Positions 1 to 8,058 of a DNA stretch of 61,859 nucleotides are shown piece after piece. Position numbers and translations under genes: made by a program. The number at the start of each line of letters is the position of its first letter. The first letter of the stretch is position 1. Below the pieces are notes generated by a model that was not told the origin of the DNA, made no database searches, and saw only the letters and a program-made list of their open reading frames with translations. Source of the DNA: Emticicia agri (GTDB lineage Bacteria; Bacteroidota; Bacteroidia; Cytophagales; Spirosomataceae); contig NZ_SEWF01000034.1 of assembly GCF_004168285.1 (NCBI RefSeq), positions 1-61,859 on the forward strand. The letters run 5' to 3'.

Positions 1-294
1 GGTCAGGATTGGTTTGTGAATGAATCCGATAAAATTCTTATTAACAAACTACTCTTGGAGAGAATATCTTTATCCGGTATTTGTCGAGTATGTGATTTGA
101 GTCAGCAGTGGCTATTATCTTACATCAAAGACTTATATAAATCCCTACCCGATGATTTAAACGCTGATTTGACTTTGCCGGATATTGAATCTTATTTAGG
201 AGATAGAATGGATGAAGAAATCGGAAGGATAGAGGTTATAAAAAAAATTCGATTGCATTACAAGAGTACATTCAAGTATCAGATAATGAGGTAG
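1..294 (+). CDS. IS1 transposase, upstream frame (InsA-like), partial
   Basis: This is the first frame of an IS1-type transposase, open from base 1; the first visible ATG is at 16, but the true start lies upstream of the window. The visible part corresponds to the end of the N-terminal zinc-ribbon segment and a helix-turn-helix-like DNA-binding region (LSGICRVCDLSQQWLLSYIK). In IS1 elements this product alone acts as a DNA-binding repressor. A run of eight A residues at 240-247 lies in this frame. A -1 slip there leads into the catalytic frame, while unshifted reading stops at 294. Partial gene, confident family call. Confidence 0.75.
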   Translation, partial: GQDWFVNESDKILINKLLLERISLSGICRVCDLSQQWLLSYIKDLYKSLPDDLNADLTLPDIESYLGDRMDEEIGRIEVIKKIRLHYKSTFKYQIMR

Positions 295-821
295 TTATAG
301 AAGATGTAGTTACTAATTATTACTTATCTGACATAGAAAATAACGATTTATTAGTCAATGAATTATATAGTAAACAGAGAGGGGTAAGGGTTGAGTATTA
401 TGGTATTCAATTAGATGAGATGTGGACTTTTGTAGGTAAGAGAGCCAATAAACAATGGTTATGGTTAGCACTAAACCCTATTAATAGACAAATTATTGCC
501 TTTCATATAGGCAGTCGTTCAAGCAAAGATGCACAAGTTTTCTATGAAAAAATACCTGCTGTTTTCAAGAGTAATACTGGTTTTTTCTCTGACTACTGGC
601 AAGCATACATAACTACTTTTGAAAAAGAGAATCATTTTGGAGTAGGAAAGGATAGTGGTTTGACGGCATATATTGAACGTTTTAATGGAACATTAAGACA
701 AAGGGTAGCCAGATTAGTTAGAAAATCATTAAGTTTTTCTAAATCTTTAGAAAACCATATAGGAGCAATAAAGTATTTTATTTGCAATTACAATCTTGAA
801 ATAAAAGCATTACATTATTAG
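246..821 (+). CDS. IS1 transposase, catalytic frame (InsB-like, expressed by -1 frameshift)
   Basis: The catalytic half of an IS1-family DDE transposase. The frame is open without a stop from the A8 run at 240-247 to 821, and its first ATG is only at 420, inside the first catalytic motif (LDEMWTFVGKR, the first Asp). Later motifs include SDYWQAY (second Asp) and IERFNGTLRQRVARLVRKS (the Glu region and basic block). Reading codon by codon from 246 to 420 shows no stop, so the product is best expressed as an InsAB' fusion after -1 frameshifting. No disruption is seen, so it may be active. Confidence 0.8.
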   Translation, partial: NSIALQEYIQVSDNEVVIEDVVTNYYLSDIENNDLLVNELYSKQRGVRVEYYGIQLDEMWTFVGKRANKQWLWLALNPINRQIIAFHIGSRSSKDAQVFYEKIPAVFKSNTGFFSDYWQAYITTFEKENHFGVGKDSGLTAYIERFNGTLRQRVARLVRKSLSFSKSLENHIGAIKYFICNYNLEIKALHY

Positions 822-885
822 GATTACCAAGATTTGATTAGAATTGATTGGTAGAGGAGTTGAAACCATAAAATGGATAAAACAA

Positions 886-919
886 AAAAGTCTCACAATC
901 ATTTGATTATGAGACTTTT
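886..919 (-). terminator. Terminator of the tRNA-Ala gene
   Basis: A perfect 10-bp inverted repeat (AAAAGTCTCA / TGAGACTTTT), with a further AATC/GATT pair inside the loop, lies directly after the 3' end of the tRNA on the minus strand. It ends in a T-run when read on that strand. It also lies just downstream of the IS1 right end. Confidence 0.75.
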
Positions 920-926
920 AATGATG

Positions 927-1000
927 TGGAGAAGATGGGACTCGAACCCACGACCTCTTGACTGCCAGTCAAGCGCTCTAGCCAACTGAGCTACATCCCC
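927..1000 (-). tRNA. tRNA-Ala, anticodon GGC
   Basis: A 74-nt cloverleaf can be folded on the minus strand: acceptor GGGGATG with CTTCTCC, D arm GCTC/GAGC, anticodon stem CTTGA/TCAAG with loop CTGGCAG (anticodon GGC), a 5-nt variable loop, T arm GTGGG-TTCGAGT-CCCAT, and discriminator A. The G3:U70 wobble, the alanine identity element, is present. Pair 6-67 is a U-U mismatch. CCA is not encoded. Confidence 0.93.
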
Positions 1001-1104
1001 GACTGGTGTCCCCGACTTGGCGTCCCCGACTTATTGTACCAGAAAAAATATTACTATTTTCTTAGGGAACGCAAAAATGCAAATTTTCTTTTAAACTCCA
1101 AACA

Positions 1105-4100
1105 TTACCAGCCCGGAATCATAAAATTAATTCCTGTAACTGCCCTCTGCACTTTTCCATTATAAATCGGGAAAGCCAGATAAGGCTCTAAAATCAGATA
1201 GCCCAGCGCATTGATACGCAAACTTAAACCTGTACTGATAATCGGTTTTAAAGCTAAGCGTTGTTTTTCGCCATCGCTGAAAATATACTCATAGGTTTTA
1301 CCGGGCGAACGATTATCGTCCCATGCCATGCCCATATCAAAAAAGAAATTCAAATCGGTTGGCACATAGGCAAAATCTATCAGGGCTAATTTCTTAGGAC
1401 CCGTAAAAGGCAATCTTACTTCAATATTGGTTAATCCCATCTGTGAGCCTTTGAGTTGCTCTTCGCTCAGGGCTAAAGTAGAGGTCTGGTTGCCCAAAGC
1501 TTTGCCCCAGAAACCGTGCATATACCACGGGTACCCCAGAAACATCGGGTATAAACGGTTATAGTCTTCTATATTTTTAGTGCCCAGGCGGCCATAATAA
1601 TACAGCCTCGCCGCCACTGTAACAGGTTTCAGGTATTTATACCGACGGTAATCGGCAGTAATGCCATTATGGGCAATATCACCAAAATAACGGGAGAACT
1701 CAAAGCGATAACGATAACCATTGAGCGGAGCAGTAGTACCGAAAGTTGTATTATCACCTACATAAGCCACATATAACTGTTGCAGGTTAAAAGGTTTGAA
1801 CCCTTTCTCCAGTAATTCTGCCTGTGGAATCCGGCGAGGGGTTTCGCTACCCCGGTAATAACTTCCTACGGCATCGTTGGCACCATAATAATCACTATAG
1901 ATGCGTCCGCTGTAACTATACCAGTTTGCGCTGCCACCTACCTCAATACGATTACTTTTGCTGAGTGGATAAAAAGCAAAAAGTCCTACTTCATTGATAA
2001 ATAAACGATACAGATTATAACTCGACTGAATCAATGAATCAGTAGCCGGAATACCCAGGCTTGCTTTTACCTTGGGGTCAGTTATGTATTTGTTGGTAAG
2101 TTGATAGTCAGAAAAGCGATAAGGAATACGGGAGATACTGGCACCCCATTGCAAAGGTTTTTTCTGATTCAGATAGGCAAATTGTCCGCCAAAATCCTGC
2201 AACTCACCATTCAAAGCCAATACACCCGATACCTGGTTATTATTGAGCATATCGCTGGCTAAACCTACAATACCCCCGCCAAGACCTGTTCCCCAACGAC
2301 TGGTGGACATGCCTACACCCGAACTACCCAGATAATCTAATTTGAATTTCGGATTATACCTCAGTGTTTGCAGTTTATCGGTTTGTATTCTCCCTAAAAT
2401 ATTCTGTTTATTCAGGTTGGTCTGTACAATGTTTCTGCCTTCTTTCCAGTCAATAGGTGCCAGTGTAGCAGGTGTTTTATCAATCTTATTGTCAACAGGT
2501 TTCCCTGTCAGTTCTCTTTCTTTTACTACATACAGATTGTATTTGCCTCCCTGAAAATACGAATACACCAGCGTTCCTGTTTTAGAAGCCATACTCACTG
2601 CAGGAGAATACATCGTAATACCACTAATGCCCGTAAAATAGTTGGTCAGTTTTTCGATACTACTTTCGGCAAGCGAGTAGCGATACAGATTTCTGAAGCC
2701 ATCGGCATCAGATAAGAAGTAGATAAAATTGCCTGTGGGGTCAACCAGAGGGTTCAGGTTATCAGCCCCTTGAAAGAAAGCAAAAGTTTCTACTTTTGAA
2801 GAACCTATTTCTAACCTTGAAATAGAAAAATCAGCTTTTTCTAAACGGGCAAAGTTATGCGCACGGTCGGATACGAAATAAATCCACTTGCCATCGGGCG
2901 ACCATGTAGGTTGCAGGTCTGAATGCTCATCATTAGTCAGGTTTCTGACTGTTTCTTCTTTAATATTAAAGGCATACAAATCACTTACCCCGTTCATCAG
3001 GCCGGAAACTACAATGGTGCTACCATCGGGCGACCAGGCAGGGTTTGAAAACGAGTCAACACCTTTCAGTTCAAAAGTGCGTTTATTCCCGTTAGCTACA
3101 TCAATAATCGATAATTTATTACGCCCTTTGCTCTGAATCACCAGAGCTAAGTTGCGGCTATCGGGCGACCACGCTCCGGCGGTCTCTAAAAAACTATAAG
3201 AATCTACATGTGAACCAAATGAAGTGCTTTCAATCTTTCTGACGATTTTACCAGTATGGGCTTCTGCAATAAAAATATCTAAAGAAATAACATTTTTGGA
3301 AGAGATATAGGCAACAAAATTACCGTCAGGGCTAATAGTAGGGGAGAGGTTCATTTCCCCTGCATTTTTAGACGAAGCTACCTCTTTTCCGACTGGAATG
3401 GTAGAGGTGCCTTGCCGTAAGGGGATATAGGTATCAACCAATGCCTTTTTCCATCTGGTCGAAAAACGCTCAATATCCATTTTCAGGTTCCGCTTAAAAG
3501 CTGCTTCAATGCCATATTTAGCCGTTTCTCTGAATAGCGGACGAATCATGTCATCTCCATAAGTTCCGGCAATATAAGCCCAGAAAGCCTGCCCCCAGCG
3601 GTACGGAAAATATTTATATTCTTTAGTTACCAAATCTCTGATAGTTGGAATATCGTCGCTCATCACGGCATCACGCATCCACATAGCGGTATGTGCGTCT
3701 ACTCTACCCAGCGACATATATTCTGCCAGCCCCTCTACCATAAACAAAGGTAGGTTCTGAATATTGGCTAAAGAAGTAGAGTCTCCGGCGGTCATTAACT
3801 GGTACTGAAACGCATGCACCAGTTCATGTCCTAACACATGGTCGGTCTGGCGTTTAGAATACATCATGGGCATTACAACCCTGTTGCGAAGCCCTTCGGT
3901 TACGCCACCTGTGCCTTCGCCTATTTGTCCGTTGATTGCTGTAGTTTCCTGAAAATCGGGGTGATTCTGATAGATAATGAGGGGATTGGGTTTGATAAAA
4001 GCGAGCTTGAAAACTTCCTGATGAATTTTGTACCAATGTTCACTATTCACAATCAGGTCGTTCGGTATGGTATTATCTTTAAAATAGTGGTATAACTCAA

Positions 4101-4236
4101 AGTGTGGGCTTTGTAAAACTTTAAATCCGAATGATTTGTAACGAGGTTTGTTTTGTCCGAAATATTGTGATTGCGAAAATGATAAGTTACTGATAATCAG
4201 GCTTATCATTACCAACAAGGCTTTTCTCATACTCAC
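1105..4236 (-). CDS. Secreted HELVH metalloprotease-like / PD40 propeller / outer-membrane barrel protein
   Basis: A 1043-residue envelope protein with a signal peptide (residues 1-21). A gluzincin-like zinc site HELVH is at 137-141, with a possible third ligand in VEGLAEY (Glu168/172). From about 290 to 590 there are repeated PD40/TolB-type blades (WSPDG, SPDGN, WSPDSR motifs). The last 400 residues are rich in aromatic-glycine beta strands and end in a terminal barrel signature (GINFMIPGW), resembling Omp85/surface-antigen barrels. From family knowledge, this architecture suggests a surface peptidase anchored by its own barrel; the substrate is unknown. It is followed 86 bases further on the minus strand by an unlinked NlpC/P60 gene. 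The N-terminal motif is clear and the barrel assignment is inferred from composition. Confidence 0.75.
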   Translation of the reverse strand: MSMRKALLVMISLIISNLSFSQSQYFGQNKPRYKSFGFKVLQSPHFELYHYFKDNTIPNDLIVNSEHWYKIHQEVFKLAFIKPNPLIIYQNHPDFQETTAINGQIGEGTGGVTEGLRNRVVMPMMYSKRQTDHVLGHELVHAFQYQLMTAGDSTSLANIQNLPLFMVEGLAEYMSLGRVDAHTAMWMRDAVMSDDIPTIRDLVTKEYKYFPYRWGQAFWAYIAGTYGDDMIRPLFRETAKYGIEAAFKRNLKMDIERFSTRWKKALVDTYIPLRQGTSTIPVGKEVASSKNAGEMNLSPTISPDGNFVAYISSKNVISLDIFIAEAHTGKIVRKIESTSFGSHVDSYSFLETAGAWSPDSRNLALVIQSKGRNKLSIIDVANGNKRTFELKGVDSFSNPAWSPDGSTIVVSGLMNGVSDLYAFNIKEETVRNLTNDEHSDLQPTWSPDGKWIYFVSDRAHNFARLEKADFSISRLEIGSSKVETFAFFQGADNLNPLVDPTGNFIYFLSDADGFRNLYRYSLAESSIEKLTNYFTGISGITMYSPAVSMASKTGTLVYSYFQGGKYNLYVVKERELTGKPVDNKIDKTPATLAPIDWKEGRNIVQTNLNKQNILGRIQTDKLQTLRYNPKFKLDYLGSSGVGMSTSRWGTGLGGGIVGLASDMLNNNQVSGVLALNGELQDFGGQFAYLNQKKPLQWGASISRIPYRFSDYQLTNKYITDPKVKASLGIPATDSLIQSSYNLYRLFINEVGLFAFYPLSKSNRIEVGGSANWYSYSGRIYSDYYGANDAVGSYYRGSETPRRIPQAELLEKGFKPFNLQQLYVAYVGDNTTFGTTAPLNGYRYRFEFSRYFGDIAHNGITADYRRYKYLKPVTVAARLYYYGRLGTKNIEDYNRLYPMFLGYPWYMHGFWGKALGNQTSTLALSEEQLKGSQMGLTNIEVRLPFTGPKKLALIDFAYVPTDLNFFFDMGMAWDDNRSPGKTYEYIFSDGEKQRLALKPIISTGLSLRINALGYLILEPYLAFPIYNGKVQRAVTGINFMIPGW

Positions 4237-4322
4237 GATGTAGTGTTATTTTCTCTTTATAACGAAATTTAAGAGAAAATAGCTTAACAGCCTATCTAAA
4301 AATTATCATTCGGCCTGAAAAT

Positions 4323-4916
4323 TTATTTACCGAAATCAGGGCGGCAGGCACTGGCAAATCTGGCTTTCCAGTAATTGGTCATCATATTATCTTCAATCAC
4401 GCCCTTGCTGGTAGAAGCATGAATAAAAATAACCTCATCTTCACTTCGTACTTCGGTTACAATACCTGCATGATTCACTACTTTTCCGTTGACAGAAAAG
4501 AAAACCAGGTCGCCTGTACGAATATTCGGGATATCAATGGCAGGAAAAAACTCTGATTGCTGCCATGAAACACGAGGAAGTTTAATGCCAAATTCTTTGA
4601 AAGTATTGCATAACAGACCCGAGCAGTCAATGCCTTGCTCGTCATTACCACCGATACGGTACGGTACACCTGTATACGAGCGAGCTATCTTAATCAGGTT
4701 TCGGGTATTGGCCGATACATATACTTCAGGTTTTCTGACCGTGCGTTTTTCGGCAGTATGTTTCTCGACAGTCTTTTTTTCGTAAGTAGATTTAGGCTTA
4801 TTTTTAGCGGCCAGTTCTTCTGCTTTGCTTTTGGAACGCAAAACTTCGCAAGACGAAACGCTCGACAATATACTTATCAAGCATAGGAATCTGATTAGTT
4901 TTTTTGAGTTAAGCAC
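4323..4916 (-). CDS. NlpC/P60 (C40) peptidoglycan hydrolase lipoprotein
   Basis: A 197-residue cell-wall endopeptidase of the NlpC/P60 family, which cleaves bonds in peptidoglycan stem peptides. A lipoprotein signal ends at VSSC (Cys23), followed by a charged Lys/Glu/Thr-rich linker (about 25-65). The catalytic domain shows Cys98 in GIDCSGL, His149 in VNHAGIV and a third polar residue His166 in FIHAS. The size is typical of short lipid-anchored members. It is transcribed on the minus strand, upstream of the large protease-barrel gene, with a gap of about 86 bases, so co-transcription is possible. Confidence 0.9.
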   Translation of the reverse strand: MLNSKKLIRFLCLISILSSVSSCEVLRSKSKAEELAAKNKPKSTYEKKTVEKHTAEKRTVRKPEVYVSANTRNLIKIARSYTGVPYRIGGNDEQGIDCSGLLCNTFKEFGIKLPRVSWQQSEFFPAIDIPNIRTGDLVFFSVNGKVVNHAGIVTEVRSEDEVIFIHASTSKGVIEDNMMTNYWKARFASACRPDFGK

Positions 4917-5006
4917 GTTTGGAAAGCATTTTTTTATTCTAACGTTAAAATTATGCCAAAGTATAAAATTTCAAAACTTTTTATTTTAATTTATCGTAAT
5001 TATAAA

Positions 5007-5031
5007 TGTATCACGATTTTCCAAATCGTCG
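5007..5031. repeat. Short dispersed palindrome, TGTATCACGATTT type
   Basis: ACGATTT (5013-5019) faces AAATCGT (5023-5029) between two divergently transcribed genes. A related copy with the same TGTATCACGATTT start lies at 49071-49093. The ACGGATT/AATCCGT hairpins at 31975 and 38034 are similar in design. Confidence 0.55.
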
Positions 5032-5128
5032 TTAGTAAATAGGATACAACTAAAATACGGGCCTGTTTTTTAGTGAATACAAGTCTATCAATTGTGCAGC
5101 GTTCGCATACATAAAACTTATAAAAACA

Positions 5129-5632
5129 ATGAAAAATAAAACATTCTGGAAAAATATCACACTCATGATAGGTGTGTTGCTGACAGTCCAAACCTACGCA
5201 CAAAATAAAACCAAAGCCAATGCAAAACCCGATTGCAAGATTGCCGTAATACAGAAATCGGAAGAGGAATGGAAAAAACAATTGAGCCCGGTGCAGTTTG
5301 CTGTTGCCCGCAAAGCAGGTACTGAACGTGCGTTTACAGGTGAATACTGGGATAACCACGAAAAAGGCATTTATAAATGTGTCTGCTGCGATTTAGACCT
5401 TTTCAGTTCAGATACCAAATTTGAATCAGGCACCGGCTGGCCCAGTTTCTATAAACCGCTCAACGATTGCGCTGTAGAAAATAAAGTAGATGCCAGCCAC
5501 GGCATGGTGCGTACTGAGGTGGTTTGTAACCGTTGTAAAGCCCATTTAGGCCACGTTTTCGACGATGGCCCTAAACCTACAGGCTTACGGTATTGTATGA
5601 ACTCGGTATCAATGAAATTTGTGAAGAAGTAG
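5129..5632 (+). CDS. msrB: Peptide-methionine (R)-S-oxide reductase MsrB, exported
   Basis: A 167-residue MsrB that reduces methionine-R-sulfoxide in oxidised proteins. An N-terminal signal peptide (cleavage after QTYA, about residue 24) places it in the periplasm. The zinc site is complete: Cys84/Cys87 and Cys133/Cys136. GTGWPSF and GHVFDDGP are the family core motifs, and the catalytic Cys156 is in RYCMNSVSM. It stands alone, with a terminator-like hairpin right after it. Exported MsrB enzymes depend on an envelope reductant, and thioredoxin-fold proteins are encoded elsewhere in this window, but no link is shown by position. Confidence 0.95.
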   Translation: MKNKTFWKNITLMIGVLLTVQTYAQNKTKANAKPDCKIAVIQKSEEEWKKQLSPVQFAVARKAGTERAFTGEYWDNHEKGIYKCVCCDLDLFSSDTKFESGTGWPSFYKPLNDCAVENKVDASHGMVRTEVVCNRCKAHLGHVFDDGPKPTGLRYCMNSVSMKFVKK

Positions 5633-5642
5633 GAAAAGCAAT

Positions 5643-5669
5643 AAAGGTCTCTCAGAAATGGGAGACTTT
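5643..5669 (+). terminator. Terminator-like hairpin after msrB
   Basis: AAAGGTCTC and GAGACTTT can pair around a short loop, starting 10 bases after the msrB stop. One G bulges. The T-run is short, so strength is uncertain. Confidence 0.5.
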
Positions 5670-5783
5670 ATTAATATACTTCCGTAAAATAAGTACTTTG
5701 CCATAAAATAAGTTTTTGCACGGGTTGATTTGGATAGTGCCAATAAAGGCGATAATCTTGCCTTTATTATAAACCTCCGAATC

Positions 5784-7334
5784 ATGAAACTGTCTTTTAC
5801 TATTGCTGTGTGCTTCTTTTTTACAGTTAGCTGTCTGCAAGCTCAGAATTTAACACTAACTCCCGGCAATCAGGGGAAATTAAATTTACCAAGGCTTAAT
5901 TATGAGCAGATTCTGGCTATTCCTTCACCTGAAAGTGGCAGTATTGTCTACGACCTCACTACCAATTGTATCCGGTTCTTTAATGGTACAAAATGGATTC
6001 GGACTGACCAGAAAAGCGGTGATTTTGCGCCTACCGCACTTTCTGCCTGGAAGGTTTCTGAATTGAATCCTCAAAATGGTTTTCAGTCTAATCATATTGC
6101 TGTCGATAATCAGGGTAATATCTATATTACCGGTCTTTTTATGGACAATTTCAAAATTAAAGGCGTTACCTACCAGGCATTGGGCTATGGCGATTTTTTT
6201 GTGATAAAATACAACAATGCAGGTGTACCGCAATGGGTAAAGACCGGAGGCAGTCAGAATAGTTATGCTACTGCGGCTAATGTAGAAGTTGATAATCAGG
6301 GAAATGTTTTTTTTGCGGGAGGCTTTTTCAATACTTTAGTTTTTGATGGTAGTTCTTATCCTGCCAATAATTCGTCAGAAGATATATTCGTCTGCAAATT
6401 ATCTGCTGCTGATGGCAGTGTGTTAGCCATGAAAACCTTTGGCGGCAGCAATTATGATACCATAGGCAGAATTTTTGTCGATAACCAAAGTAATGTCTAT
6501 GTAACAGGCACTTTTGTGGGAGCTTGTAATTTTGATGCTTTTTCGGTAACAGGGATTGATAATAACGATATATTTATTGCAAAATGCAATGCCAATCTGC
6601 AATTTCTGTGGGTAAATAAAATTGTAGGAGTTAGTTCCGATTATGGCAGTCGTATCTATGGAGACAATGCCGGAAGTGTTTATATTACAGGAGCTATTGG
6701 GTCTGATGCCACTTTTGCTCCGGGCTATACATTCTCTCCGGGTATGCAAACCATGTTTGTGGCTAAATACGATGCTTCTAACGGAAGTTATCTCTGGCAT
6801 AGAAACCAGACTAATACAGGGTTTATGAGTTATGCCCATAATATTGTGGTAGATAGTGAAGGAAATGCCTATATAGGGGGATACTTTTTTACCTATATTG
6901 ATTTAGGAGGCCTACAATTCAATGCATCAGGAAGTGCTTCTGACCTGTTTTTAGCTAAAATTTCAAAAGATGGTGTCTGGCAATGGTGTCAGAAATCGCT
7001 GAGCAATGACTCTTATGATACCGAATATTTCAGTGATTTGAAAATAACTTCCACTGATGAGTTGTTTTTAGTTTGTAAAACTTCTTACAACCCGAATTTC
7101 GGGTTTGGTGATAAGCGATATGCAGGTAATAATTTTATATTCAAGTTTGATAAAAACGGAGGTGTAAAAGGAGGGAACGCCATTCAGTCAGGTATGAATC
7201 AGTATATTCAGAGTGTAGCTATTGGCGGCAATTACCATTACCTGACGGGTTATTTTCAGAGTTCTATCTCTTTTGGTAACATTTCGTTGGCATCTCCTTC
7301 GTATAACGGTTTTGTGGTGAAATTGGTGGAATGA
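5784..7334 (+). CDS. Secreted SBBP-repeat propeller protein
   Basis: A 516-residue exported protein. The start is placed at the ATG at 5784 because a normal signal peptide (MKLSFTIAVCFFFTVSCLQAQ) begins there; the frame is open 54 bases further up without signal character. The N-terminal segment (about 20-80, LPRLNYEQILAIPSPESG ... GTKWIRT) is a conserved head shared with the decayed gene at 57645. Repeats of about 50 residues follow, with the pattern VDNQGNVYITG and IFIAKCN or FFVIKYN, typical of SBBP beta-propellers. No T9SS sorting domain is evident at the C-terminus. Function unknown; probably a surface or periplasmic adhesion/binding protein. Confidence 0.75.
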   Translation: MKLSFTIAVCFFFTVSCLQAQNLTLTPGNQGKLNLPRLNYEQILAIPSPESGSIVYDLTTNCIRFFNGTKWIRTDQKSGDFAPTALSAWKVSELNPQNGFQSNHIAVDNQGNIYITGLFMDNFKIKGVTYQALGYGDFFVIKYNNAGVPQWVKTGGSQNSYATAANVEVDNQGNVFFAGGFFNTLVFDGSSYPANNSSEDIFVCKLSAADGSVLAMKTFGGSNYDTIGRIFVDNQSNVYVTGTFVGACNFDAFSVTGIDNNDIFIAKCNANLQFLWVNKIVGVSSDYGSRIYGDNAGSVYITGAIGSDATFAPGYTFSPGMQTMFVAKYDASNGSYLWHRNQTNTGFMSYAHNIVVDSEGNAYIGGYFFTYIDLGGLQFNASGSASDLFLAKISKDGVWQWCQKSLSNDSYDTEYFSDLKITSTDELFLVCKTSYNPNFGFGDKRYAGNNFIFKFDKNGGVKGGNAIQSGMNQYIQSVAIGGNYHYLTGYFQSSISFGNISLASPSYNGFVVKLVE

Positions 7335-8058
7335 TTAGAAATTAATTGGGTGATGTTAATTCGCTCTCAGAAATTAAAAGACTTTACTGCTGATAAATTG
7401 GGGTTCAAAATTTTGAACCCTAACAAAAAACTGCTATTCCCATAAGCAAATATCAATAGTCATTCAAAACATTTTGTATTACATCTTCTATTAGTAAAGT
7501 GAATCTTCAGAAATGATTAATTTTTAGCCCTTTGTAATCTGTATTCTCTTCTTCAATAATTAATTGGCTCAAAACTCAATCTTTTTACAAAAAAATCATC
7601 TGAGTTTTTACTGCTTTTACAATTAAGGTTCTAAATTTGCCCTATTAACCGACTAAATTTTTTTAAACAATTTGGCGTTAAATTTGTATATATTACTCTG
7701 TCCGAAGTCAATTATCTGGAATAGAATTGTGCCAATAAAAACCTTTTTCAATCGTTATTATTAGCTATTTTAAAAAGCATTATTATTGGGCTTGTTGTGA
7801 AGGAGCAAAGGTGATTTAGTAAAATTTATCGGATTTCGTAGAGACGACATGCTTGGCGTCTCAAAAGGCTGTGGGTATAGTAGAATTATCTATTGTAATT
7901 TCATCTTCACAAACAGCATTTGTTGGATTGCATAACCCCTTGGAGACGCCAAGCATGTCGTCTCTACGAAAAAAAATGAATCCGATAAGAAATCCATTTT
8001 ATTCGCTCGCTTCAAACAAGTTCTTTTAATAGCTTAATCACTCAAAAAAGCTTTTTTC
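7335..8058. other. Intergenic gap with AT-rich sequence and one large inverted repeat
   Basis: No coding frame or RNA gene is recognisable over 724 bases. The only structure seen is the 29-bp inverted repeat at 7834-7971. The recN start follows at 8059. Confidence 0.6.
7834..7971. repeat. Perfect 29-bp inverted repeat, TTTCGTAGAGACGACATG type
   Basis: Arms 7834-7862 and 7943-7971 are exact reverse complements with an 80-base spacer. The pairing continues imperfectly outward (TTATCGGAT before the left arm, ATCCGATAAG after the right). The motif GTAGAGACG at a palindrome end is a type I recall from Bacteroidota and cyanobacterial intergenic repeats. Neither arm is followed by a T-run that would fit a simple terminator. 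Confidence 0.85.

Larger units (their letters stand above)
1..867 (+). mobile_element. IS1-family insertion sequence, left end cut by window
   Basis: Two overlapping frames encode an IS1-type transposase. The coding sequence is already open at base 1, so the left terminal repeat and the zinc-finger start lie outside the window. The right end is probably near 867, where the sequence GAGTTGAAACC ends; this would be the right inverted repeat, but the left one is not visible for comparison. A tRNA-Ala gene and its terminator follow within 20 bases. The family assignment is firm and the exact right boundary is inferred. Confidence 0.8.

Noticed and set aside
6423-6839. 138-residue minus-strand frame in the SBBP gene
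   Set aside because: It is the antisense shadow of repeated propeller blades.
7834-7971. Intrinsic terminator of the gene at 5784
   Set aside because: It is 500 bases downstream, with an 80-base spacer and no T-tract after a compact stem.
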